Below are positions 7,101-12,719 of a DNA stretch of 22,365 nucleotides, in pieces. The stretch's first letter is position 1, and each line of letters opens with the position of its first letter. The stretch is from an uncultured Clostridia bacterium (GTDB lineage: Bacteria > Bacillota > Clostridia > TANB77 > CAG-508). A program made the translations under genes and the position numbers. Location: the NCBI GenBank assembly GCA_947626705.1, contig CANQTJ010000007.1, positions 1 to 22,365 on the forward strand, written 5' to 3'. The notes beneath the pieces were generated by a model. The model worked only from the letters and a program-made list of their open reading frames with translations. It ran no database searches and had not been told where the DNA came from.

Positions 7101-7676
7101 TCAATTGATGAATATAAAAACTTAAAAGATAGATATGATTTTATGAGTGAACAAAGATTGGATTTAGAAAATACAATGAGTAAGCTAAGAAAAGTAATTT
7201 CTGATATGACACAAATTATGAAAGAACAATTTAAACAAAAATTTAAAATTATTAATAAAAATTTTGGAGAAGTATTTGCAGAGTTGTTTGGGGGAGGAAA
7301 AGCAGAACTTAAGCTTGAAGATGAAGAAAACATTTTAGAATGTGGAATAGAAATTACAGTACAACCACCAGGTAAAAAATTACAAAATATGATGTTACTA
7401 TCAGGTGGAGAAAAAGCATTTACAGCCATAGCTTTATTATTTGCAATTTTAAAAATAAATCCGGCACCATTCTGTGTATTAGATGAGATAGAAGCGGCAT
7501 TAGATGATGTAAATGTATATAGGTATGCAGAATATTTAAAGAAATTTGCTAAAAATACACAATTTTTAGTTATTACACATAGAAAAGGTACAATGGAAGT
7601 TGCTGATACTGTTTATGGTGTTACAATGGAGGAAAGTGGAATTTCTAAATTATTATCTATCAAATTAAAAAATTAG
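4128..7676 (+). CDS. smc: Chromosome segregation protein SMC
   Basis: The 1182-residue protein has the full bacterial SMC layout and length. The N-terminal ATPase head carries Walker A GPNGSGKS (residues 31-38) and the conserved EEAAGIVKYR region. Long coiled coils flank a hinge at about residues 525-670, which includes SGAITGGS. The C-terminal head has the signature LSGGEKA from 1091 and Walker B VLDE (D1119, E1120) with a D-loop after it. SMC works as an antiparallel homodimer with ScpA and ScpB to fold and separate chromosomes on the nucleoid. The ATG follows GAAAGGTGAT. In many Firmicutes smc sits between rnc and ftsY; here neither is adjacent, and smc has its own promoter and terminator. 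Identification is certain. Confidence 0.98.
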   Translation: MYLKKLELQGFKSFADKTVIELMPGITTVIGPNGSGKSNISDAIRWVLGEQSIKSLRGAKSMDIIFAGTQNRKSLGFAEASLIFDNSDGTLPIEYTEVTVSRKIYRSGETGYFINKVPCRLKDVLELFMDTGIGKDGYSIIGQGKIDEILSNKSEDRRHIFEEAAGIVKYRTRKEESEKKLEHTKLNLLRINDILSEIESNLEPLQIQADKAKKYLNLREELKNIEIGLFVYNIEKYKKELNELVETIDVMQSQCTTEEQKLEETKILKEELKANIDSITQEIENMSNLGFESEKQIEQFNSDISVSKTRILNNNENSERYLKEIEEQNNKIVELKQEIEQKEAKKDNLRQNKEKFEKELNEKQAELNEITKKLSSKELEIEGYKQTVEQNTDKKYELQSEINAQNINYQNYEKRQVQIKQEMQSTISELDGTRLNREEISKQFNEIENKKNKIQKSLEDVSKQRLEINQKIKSFDSNINVLASDMRVKESRLRFLIETEKEKEGYIKSVKSLLQDCENIKELGKGMHGVLANILDVPEELETSIEMCLGASLQNIVTDTEDDAKKLVEHLRKNNLGRASFLPISSVKGKKLDKIKGHEKGVIGIASDLVKFNKKYEQIILNLLGRTVIVDNMDTAIKVAKQNSYTFRIVTIDGDLINPSGAITGGSVAKKTVNILGRGKEIEKLEKEIQNLNTKIQKLKEDKEKYEESIEGVLELGANLEKQLQEIDITYATEKQKVLSINENIEKLEKRLNKLKEEQASLEKQKEDANENKTNIEKQIEEIISKNEELSKVINEFAELNKDNQKYIDDLNFDITNLKISVSSFDESESSIQEIQERINLEIENADKSIENKKNQIEHIKMDNENLEKSIQDTLKKIEEVKQNVQNSSSKVEELKNERTKKNEELSKQENEITVKFKIIEDLKGQLVKLDVRKIKIEEDINGIYNKMWEEYELTPNNTEQYQKPENIQLTQKRVNNLRNEIKELGSVNIDSIDEYKNLKDRYDFMSEQRLDLENTMSKLRKVISDMTQIMKEQFKQKFKIINKNFGEVFAELFGGGKAELKLEDEENILECGIEITVQPPGKKLQNMMLLSGGEKAFTAIALLFAILKINPAPFCVLDEIEAALDDVNVYRYAEYLKKFAKNTQFLVITHRKGTMEVADTVYGVTMEESGISKLLSIKLKN

Positions 7677-7687
7677 CATATATTGAG

Positions 7688-7723
7688 AAAAACGCTAGAG
7701 CTTAATTACTCTCTAGCGTTTTT
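7688..7723. terminator. Bidirectional terminator between smc and the 65-residue gene
   Basis: AAAAACGCTAGAG (7688-7700) and CTCTAGCGTTTTT (7711-7723) form a perfect 13-base stem with a 10-base loop. T runs occur at the 3' side on both strands, so it can end smc transcription and the convergent minus-strand gene. Confidence 0.9.
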
Positions 7724-7733
7724 ACCGTTTGTG

Positions 7734-7931
7734 TTATTTTGCTACCAATCCCAACTTTCTGGCTTTTACCCGGCAAGCTTTTAACTTATTTTCACTTGCT
7801 ATTGGATAAAAGTTTTTTACTGTAGGAGCCGGATTGTATTGGCAAAGCCAATTACAAAACTTAAACAGTAAATCCGCGTCAGGTGTTTTGATGATAACTA
7901 CACTTTTGGGTCCTCTTAATGTTAATCTCAT
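7734..7931 (-). CDS. Uncharacterised 65-residue basic protein
   Basis: I do not recognise this family. The 65 residues start MRLTLRGPKSVVIIKTPDAD, have a central aromatic/cysteine segment (FKFCNWLCQYNPAP) and a basic C-terminus rich in K and R (KLKACRVKARKLG). No signal peptide or membrane helix is seen. It appears to be a real, independent gene: GGAGG nine bases before the ATG, a good promoter at 7963-7991, and a strong terminator after it. Its G+C is visibly higher than that of its neighbours and it uses GC-rich codons (CGG, GCG, CCG, GCC) that are scarce elsewhere in the window, which suggests acquisition from another genome. A small DNA- or RNA-binding protein is one guess from charge only. 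Confidence 0.65.
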   Translation of the reverse strand: MRLTLRGPKSVVIIKTPDADLLFKFCNWLCQYNPAPTVKNFYPIASENKLKACRVKARKLGLVAK

Positions 7932-7962
7932 AAAGTCTTACCTCCAAATATTTGATAAATTA

Positions 7963-7991
7963 ATTATATCAAAAAATTAATAAATAATCAA
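7963..7991 (-). promoter_or_regulatory. Promoter of the 65-residue gene
   Basis: On the minus strand TTGATT (7991-7986), 17 bases, TATAAT (7968-7963). The start would lie near 7956, about 25 bases before the ATG. Confidence 0.7.
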
Positions 7992-8054
7992 TAAGTTTAC
8001 AGAAAATTTTTTGTGTTTTATTATAATAAAAGTTACTAGTAAGATATAATGTAA

Positions 8055-8627
8055 TTACATTTTAAATATTCCAATAATAATTAATAATAGACCTGATAAA
8101 AGAGAGCATAAATTTTGAGGTATTTTGTAAAATTTATTAATATATAAACCTAAGAAACTTCCAAAGCTTAAAAAAGTAATTTGCAAAATACTAACAAAAA
8201 GTGGGAATAATTTTAAATTTATATCAATAATACTACCACATATACCAATACAAAGACTATCCAATGATAGTGCAACTCCTAAAAAGATAGCTTCTTTTGT
8301 GTCTATAATTTTTGAATTATCTAAATCAGATGATATAGGATTATTAAAAATATTAGAACCATTATTTTTATTTTTTAAAGATTCAAAACATATATATAAT
8401 CCCATAAATATTAAAATCAAATTGCCTATTAAATTAGTTAGAAATTTTGGAAAAATAATTTGTATAAAATTTCCTAAGAAAATTGAAAAATATCCTATAA
8501 AAATTGAAATAACAAATAAAATTATTTTTCCTAATAAAGAAATTTTTGTACTTTTTAATCCGTATGTAATGCCTATTCCAAAAGAATCAATACTACTGGA
8601 TAAAGCTAAGATTAATGAGTTAAACAT
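8055..8627 (-). CDS. ytaF: YtaF-like sporulation membrane protein (MntP superfamily)
   Basis: A 190-residue integral membrane protein with about six hydrophobic helices. Two internal repeats each carry the family's acidic motif: SSSIDSFGIGITYGLK near the N-terminus and ALSLDSLCIGICG in the second half. The ITYGL form is closer to sporulation protein YtaF than to the manganese exporter MntP. YtaF is produced during sporulation and its transport function is not established; metal-ion efflux is the family's known activity. The ATG at 8627 is chosen because GAGGTGAT lies just upstream. An in-frame extension to 8858 exists, but it has no ribosome site and is simply AT-rich. It stands alone on the minus strand. 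A central low-complexity loop (NKNNGSNIFNN) separates the halves. Confidence 0.78.
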   Translation of the reverse strand: MFNSLILALSSSIDSFGIGITYGLKSTKISLLGKIILFVISIFIGYFSIFLGNFIQIIFPKFLTNLIGNLILIFMGLYICFESLKNKNNGSNIFNNPISSDLDNSKIIDTKEAIFLGVALSLDSLCIGICGSIIDINLKLFPLFVSILQITFLSFGSFLGLYINKFYKIPQNLCSLLSGLLLIIIGIFKM

Positions 8628-8990
8628 ATTATCACCTCTACTAGGACATAATATGACAAAAAGTGCAAAATGTTGAAAAATATAATTTATAAAATTTTCA
8701 TAAATCATCATTTTGTAATTAAAAAGATAGAAGTTCGAAATTTGTAAAAAAAGGTTTACAAAAAATGATAAAATTTTGAATAGAAAATTATCGAAATAAG
8801 GATTATAATAAGAAAATAAGTAAAAAGGAAAATGTAAAATATATAAAGCTAAGCTCAAATGTTTAAAGGAGTAATATTAGTATTAATAGTTTTATCAAAA
8901 AATAAATTATGTAGAATTAGAAAATTATAATTAAAAATTTGAAATAAATAAAAAAGATATAAGATAAAAATGATAATAAGGAGGATTCTA
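8628..8990. other. 363-base divergent intergenic region
   Basis: Very AT-rich, with no convincing gene. On the minus strand CATATTAT (8655-8648) lies just before the ytaF ribosome site and vaguely recalls the -10 box of sporulation sigma factors E/K, but no convincing -35 partner is seen. No strong promoter could be chosen for the plus-strand gene at 8991. Confidence 0.45.
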
Positions 8991-10505
8991 ATGAAAAATA
9001 AAATAAAATCATTTTTTTTTAATAAAAAGCTAAGACTAATTATAATATTAATTATTTTTATATTAGTTATACTATTTTTAATATTAAAGAAAAATGAATT
9101 TATTAGGGAAATAACGAGAAATATTAAAGGAGAAAATAATAGTGAAGAGTTATTTTCATATATAATGTATGACAACCAAGATAAAGATGATATAAAAGTT
9201 TTAGTAAAAGTAACAAGTGAATATGGTATAGAATATATAGAAACTCCCGATAATAGAAAAATATTGAATAGTGGAAATAAACAAATAGTGCTGGATTATG
9301 AAGTAAAAAAGGATCAAAATTATGTATTTAAAATAAAAGAAGTAAATCAAAAAGAAATAGAGAGAAATTTGTTGGTAAATGACGAATATATAGATAATAA
9401 AATACTTCATTATGATAATATCACAGAAGGAACAGGAATTACAACTATACAAATAAATAAATATATAGATTTTAATAATTTTATAATATCTTATAAATTT
9501 GGAGAAGATGGGATATGGGAGAAGAGCGAAGGAGAAATTAAAAAATATGATCTTGAAGATTTTTATTTGAGGAACTTAGTTAATGATGATGGTACAGTAA
9601 CTTTTTATATAGAAATGTATAATGAAGAAAATTCAAATAAAATTATATTAGATAGCAAAAAATATAAAGTGTATGTACAAGATGAAATTCTAGAAGAATT
9701 GAAAGAGAAAAAATATGGAATAATAAAGTATGATTTTAATGTTCCATCTGAAATTAATATAGAAGGAGAACTTCCAAGGACAACGTATGGATTTTTTAAT
9801 GATAATATAGAAGTAGATAAAAGCAATGCATATAAAAGAGATGATGGTTACTTTTTTGTTGGATGGGGAAAAAATAAAGAAGATAAATTAGGTATAGCTA
9901 ATTTTACAATGCCAGAAGAAGATGTAACATTATATGCGATATGGTCTAATAATATTTTAGATTATATTATGAATCCAAATATACAACCAATATATACTGT
10001 AGAGGAAACTGGAAATGGTACACATAGGTACAATGGAGTGGATTTTGGATGTTCTGTAAATGCAAGTGGTATAGGAAATAGTAATAATGGAAAAATTGTA
10101 TATAGGATTAATATAGATGGAATGCAAGATGTTGATGAAAATTATAAAAGAGGTAATGTAAGTGCTAGTATAGTATGGTATCGATCTACTTATACAAAAC
10201 CTTGGGGAACTGAATATTGGAATTATGGTGCGAATGCATCACAAAATGCAGAAATGATAGTTGTGTATGATGATGAAACAACAGATAAATTAACTGAAAG
10301 TAATGTAACGCCAACTAATGTAATTAGTTCAACATTAACAAGAAATAGAAGTCTTACAATGACAACTAATAATACATTTAATAAAAAAATAAAAGAATTA
10401 GTAATAACAATGCAAGCATATTGCAGTGGAAGGACAGATGAATATCATACTGTAATGAATGTTTCATCAAGTATGTTGTGTAATAAAATATATTTTACGG
10501 AATAG
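8991..10505 (+). CDS. Membrane-anchored surface protein with an InlB B-repeat/Flg_new-type module
   Basis: A 504-residue protein with a short basic N-terminus and one hydrophobic helix (about residues 14-32), followed by a long extracellular part, so it is probably membrane-anchored or secreted. Residues about 243-318 form one Listeria-Bacteroides (Flg_new/InlB B) repeat, recognised by GYFFVGWGKNKEDK, then NFTMPEEDVTLYAIW. The C-terminal 180 residues are Asn/Thr/Tyr-rich and look beta-structured, with no known domain and no LPxTG sorting signal. The start at 8991 is supported by AAGGAGG nine bases upstream; an in-frame ATG at 8970 has none. It is monocistronic, with a strong terminator at 10527. 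Adhesion or cell-wall interaction is possible but unproven. Confidence 0.7.
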   Translation: MKNKIKSFFFNKKLRLIIILIIFILVILFLILKKNEFIREITRNIKGENNSEELFSYIMYDNQDKDDIKVLVKVTSEYGIEYIETPDNRKILNSGNKQIVLDYEVKKDQNYVFKIKEVNQKEIERNLLVNDEYIDNKILHYDNITEGTGITTIQINKYIDFNNFIISYKFGEDGIWEKSEGEIKKYDLEDFYLRNLVNDDGTVTFYIEMYNEENSNKIILDSKKYKVYVQDEILEELKEKKYGIIKYDFNVPSEINIEGELPRTTYGFFNDNIEVDKSNAYKRDDGYFFVGWGKNKEDKLGIANFTMPEEDVTLYAIWSNNILDYIMNPNIQPIYTVEETGNGTHRYNGVDFGCSVNASGIGNSNNGKIVYRINIDGMQDVDENYKRGNVSASIVWYRSTYTKPWGTEYWNYGANASQNAEMIVVYDDETTDKLTESNVTPTNVISSTLTRNRSLTMTTNNTFNKKIKELVITMQAYCSGRTDEYHTVMNVSSSMLCNKIYFTE

Positions 10506-10526
10506 GGATTAAATAATATGAATAGG

Positions 10527-10570
10527 ATTAATTAACTTTGAAATGTATATATCAAAGTTAATTAATTTTC
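10527..10570 (+). terminator. Terminator of the surface-protein gene
   Basis: Perfect 15-base stem: ATTAATTAACTTTGA (10527-10541) and TCAAAGTTAATTAAT (10552-10566), 10-base loop, then TTTC. The stem is AT-rich. The left copy of the IS target duplication starts at its end (10568). Confidence 0.75.
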
Positions 10571-10575
10571 AATTA
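10568..10575. repeat. Target-site duplication, left copy (TTCAATTA)
   Basis: TTCAATTA directly precedes the left end of the IS66 element and is repeated at 12280-12287 directly after the right end. Eight bases is the duplication length typical of the IS66 family. Confidence 0.92.
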
Positions 10576-10597
10576 GTTACTAGTCAGCCATAAAAAA
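10576..10597 (+). repeat. IS66 left terminal inverted repeat
   Basis: The 22 bases from 10576 are the perfect inverse of 12258-12279. Confidence 0.92.
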
Positions 10598-10607
10598 TAA
10601 AGAATAG

Positions 10608-10616
10608 TTATCCACA
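10608..10616 (+). other. DnaA-box consensus inside the IS left end
   Basis: TTATCCACA is an exact match to the strict DnaA-box consensus, located 11 bases inside the left terminal repeat. No other exact copy was noticed in the window. Function in the element is unknown. Confidence 0.45.
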
Positions 10617-10617
10617 G

Positions 10618-10640
10618 AATATTACAGAGTCTGTAATATT
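10618..10640. repeat. Hairpin in the IS leader region
   Basis: AATATTACAG (10618-10627) and CTGTAATATT (10631-10640) form a perfect 10-base stem with a 3-base loop, immediately after the DnaA box. It may block readthrough transcription into the transposase or be a protein-binding site; no T run follows. Confidence 0.6.
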
Positions 10641-10674
10641 AATGTTATATTAGTGTTACAGACTTTTATAATAA

Positions 10675-10693
10675 ATTGGTGTATAATACCAAT
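10675..10693 (+). promoter_or_regulatory. Transposase promoter -10 region within an inverted repeat
   Basis: TATAAT (10682-10687) is framed by ATTGGT (10675-10680) and ACCAAT (10688-10693). The -35 match is weak (TTACAG about 20 bases upstream). The symmetrical frame could be an operator or a hairpin limiting transposase expression. Confidence 0.45.
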
Positions 10694-10716
10694 TAAGGAA
10701 AGGTTGGTGATAAATT

Positions 10717-12231
10717 ATGACATCAAATTATGATAGACATATATTTAGACAATTAGAAGAAGTATTAAAAAAATGTGATAGTTTATCACAAGAAATTAAA
10801 GATATCAAAAAACAGCATAAACAAGAGATTTACAAGTTAAATCAAAAACATGAAAAAGAGGTAAAAAAATTAAACGAAAAAATAAATTCTTTAGAAAAAG
10901 AAAATGCTGAATTAAAAGAAAAAGTGGATATATTAGAAGGAAAATCAAATCAAAAGAATAGTTCAAATTCAAATATACCACCATCTAAAGATGAATACAA
11001 AGTACAAAATCATAGAGAAAAAAGTAATAGAAAACAAGGAGGTCAAAAAGGAAGAAAAGGAAAAACATTAACAGCACAAGAAGTAGAAGAATTAATGAAG
11101 GATAAAAATGTAGAAGTTATTGAAGAACATTATGGAAATACAAATGAAACAAAATCTACGATAAAATATATAATGGACGTACAAACAAAAGTAATAATAA
11201 GAAAAATATATATTCATGGAGATAAAAAAAATATAGAAATACCAGAAGAGTGTAAAAATAAATCAACAGTAATATATGGAAATAATTTAAAAGCATTAGT
11301 AGCAGTAATGTATGCGCAAGAAGTAATAGCATTCGATAGAATGTCAGATTTTTTAGGGATATTAACAGAGAACAGAATAAAAGTATCACATGGGAGCTTA
11401 GTGAATTGGGTTCATGAAATATCAAATAAATGTAAAAAAAGTAGAAAAAAATTAATAAAAGCAATAAAGAAGTCAAAGGTTATATACACAGATGCAACGG
11501 CAACGTCAGTAAAAGGGAAATATGCATATCAAAGGAATTATAGTAATGAATTAATTACAGTACTTGAGGCAAGTGTAAGTAAAAGAATACAAGAAATACA
11601 AAGACAAAATATATTACCTAATTTTAAAAATTATATAATGCATGATCATGAAACAGGATTATATAATTTTGGGATAAAATCACATCATTTAGAATGTTGG
11701 ATACACTTAGGAAGAGAATTGAAATACTTTGACGAATACATAAAAAATAGTTGGTCAAAAGAGTTATGGGAATTCACATGGATCCTAAATAAAAAAAGAA
11801 AAGAATTGTTAAAACAAAAAATTACACATTTTACGTCCGAAGAAATAATTGAATATGAAAAAAAATATGATGAAATAGTTCAAAAAGGTATGGAAGAGAA
11901 TAACAGAACGCTATCAAAATATTTAAAAGATAAAGAAAAGGCAGTGTTAAAAAGACTAATAAAATATAAAGAAAATTATCTAAAATATTTAAAAGATTTT
12001 GAATTACCATTTGATGATAATCTATCGGAGAGAGATTTAAGGGCAACAAAAATAAAGAAAAAAGTATCCGGTTGTCATAGATCATTTGAAGGATTAAAGG
12101 ATTATAGCAATATAAGAACAATAATATCTACATGCATAAAACAAGGTAAAAACTATTTTGAATTTTTCAAAAATATTTTAAATAATAAGCCAATTTCAAT
12201 AAGTAAAGAAGGCTTAATAATGATACCCTAA
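10717..12231 (+). CDS. tnpC: IS66-family DDE transposase (TnpC-like)
   Basis: A 504-residue transposase. Residues 10-77 form a coiled coil (leucine-zipper-like N-terminus). NSSNSNIPPSKDEY (81-94) is the IS66 NSSNSSxPPSxD motif, followed by a basic RKQGGQKGRKGK. Catalytic candidates are D259 (YTDAT), D310 (IMHDHET) and E438 (NLSERDLR), with the family's HHLECWIHLGREL block between the second D and the E. The zinc-finger cysteines usual in IS66 TnpC between the linker and the DDE domain are absent. The protein appears complete and the frame is intact, so it is probably functional. The ribosome site is GGTTGGTGAT. It is the only gene in the element; no TnpA or TnpB is encoded. Confidence 0.95.
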   Translation: MTSNYDRHIFRQLEEVLKKCDSLSQEIKDIKKQHKQEIYKLNQKHEKEVKKLNEKINSLEKENAELKEKVDILEGKSNQKNSSNSNIPPSKDEYKVQNHREKSNRKQGGQKGRKGKTLTAQEVEELMKDKNVEVIEEHYGNTNETKSTIKYIMDVQTKVIIRKIYIHGDKKNIEIPEECKNKSTVIYGNNLKALVAVMYAQEVIAFDRMSDFLGILTENRIKVSHGSLVNWVHEISNKCKKSRKKLIKAIKKSKVIYTDATATSVKGKYAYQRNYSNELITVLEASVSKRIQEIQRQNILPNFKNYIMHDHETGLYNFGIKSHHLECWIHLGRELKYFDEYIKNSWSKELWEFTWILNKKRKELLKQKITHFTSEEIIEYEKKYDEIVQKGMEENNRTLSKYLKDKEKAVLKRLIKYKENYLKYLKDFELPFDDNLSERDLRATKIKKKVSGCHRSFEGLKDYSNIRTIISTCIKQGKNYFEFFKNILNNKPISISKEGLIMIP

Positions 12232-12257
12232 AAAAAGAAATTTAGGACATCATTATT

Positions 12258-12279
12258 TTTTTTATGGCTGACTAGTAAC
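12258..12279 (-). repeat. IS66 right terminal inverted repeat
   Basis: Perfect 22-base inverse of the left end; it ends ...GACTAGTAAC at 12279. Confidence 0.92.
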
Positions 12280-12287
12280 TTCAATTA
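12280..12287. repeat. Target-site duplication, right copy (TTCAATTA)
   Basis: Exact copy of 10568-10575, directly after the right terminal repeat. Confidence 0.92.
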
Positions 12288-12318
12288 TAAAAAAACCAAA
12301 CTTAAATGATAATAACTC

Positions 12319-12347
12319 TTGCAATTTAAAAACTTATATGGTAAAAT
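12319..12347 (+). promoter_or_regulatory. secG promoter
   Basis: TTGCAA (12319-12324), 17 bases, TAAAAT (12342-12347). The start would be near 12354, 30 bases before secG. The IS inserted about 30 bases upstream of this -35 box and left the promoter intact. Confidence 0.8.
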
Positions 12348-12383
12348 AGCAAAAGTAAAAAAGAACCGCAAGGAGGAAATATA

Positions 12384-12632
12384 ATGGGAATAATAAAAAC
12401 AATATTAACAATTATATATGTTATTATAGCATTAATAGTAATAATATTAGCATTATTACAAGCAAAAGACGATTCAGGACTATCATCAGCAATAACAGGC
12501 TCAACAACAAACAATTTTTATGAAAAAAATAAAGGTAGAACAAAAGAAGGAAAACAAAAAAGATTAATGATTATTTCTTCTATAATATTTGCTATTTTAT
12601 CAGTTGTTTTAGGAATATTATATTTAGCATAA
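12384..12632 (+). CDS. secG: Preprotein translocase subunit SecG
   Basis: An 82-residue protein of typical SecG length and layout: hydrophobic helix at residues 4-26 (ending LALLQAKDDSGLSSAITGS), a cytoplasmic loop, and a second helix from about 60. The LLQ...GLSSAI...G stretch after helix 1 is the family signature. SecG associates with SecYE in the membrane and aids SecA-driven protein export. AAGGAGG lies before the ATG. It has its own promoter and a terminator overlapping its stop codon. The next gene is rnr, the usual Firmicutes neighbour. Confidence 0.93.
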   Translation: MGIIKTILTIIYVIIALIVIILALLQAKDDSGLSSAITGSTTNNFYEKNKGRTKEGKQKRLMIISSIIFAILSVVLGILYLA

Positions 12633-12658
12633 AAACAAGTTTTAATACTTGTTTTTTT
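12631..12658 (+). terminator. secG terminator
   Basis: AAAAACAAG (12631-12639) pairs with CTTGTTTTT (12648-12656) around an 8-base loop, in a run of eight T. The stem begins within the secG TAA stop codon. Confidence 0.8.
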
Positions 12659-12669
12659 TATATTTTTTG

Positions 12670-12698
12670 TTGTAGACAAGGCAATATGGTGGTATAAT
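12670..12698 (+). promoter_or_regulatory. rnr promoter
   Basis: TTGTAG (12670-12675), 17 bases, TATAAT (12693-12698); start near 12705, giving a leader of about 15 bases. Confidence 0.7.
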
Positions 12699-12719
12699 AA
12701 CACTTGAAAGGATAAAAAA

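Larger units (their letters stand above)
10576..12279 (+). mobile_element. Complete IS66-family insertion sequence, single-ORF type
   Basis: The element is 1704 bases long. Its ends are perfect 22-base inverted repeats beginning GTTACTAGTCAGCCAT and ending in a run of A (10576-10597 and 12258-12279). An exact 8-base direct repeat TTCAATTA flanks it. It carries only the DDE transposase gene, without the tnpA and tnpB accessory genes of classical IS66, which is the ISBst12-like layout. Intact ends, duplication and open frame suggest a recent and possibly active insertion. It landed between the terminator of the surface-protein gene and the secG promoter, harming neither. Confidence 0.93.

Noticed and set aside
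8299..8676. Plus-strand open frame opposite ytaF
   Set aside because: It mirrors the membrane-protein gene and lacks start signals.
8628..8858. N-terminal extension of the YtaF-like protein by 77 codons
   Set aside because: The extension has no ribosome site at its start and reads as low-complexity AT-rich sequence. The internal ATG at 8627 has GAGGTGAT and gives the normal family length.
8859..8930. A 23-codon reading beginning MFKGVILVL
   Set aside because: No ribosome site precedes the ATG; hydrophobic short readings are common by chance in AT-rich DNA.
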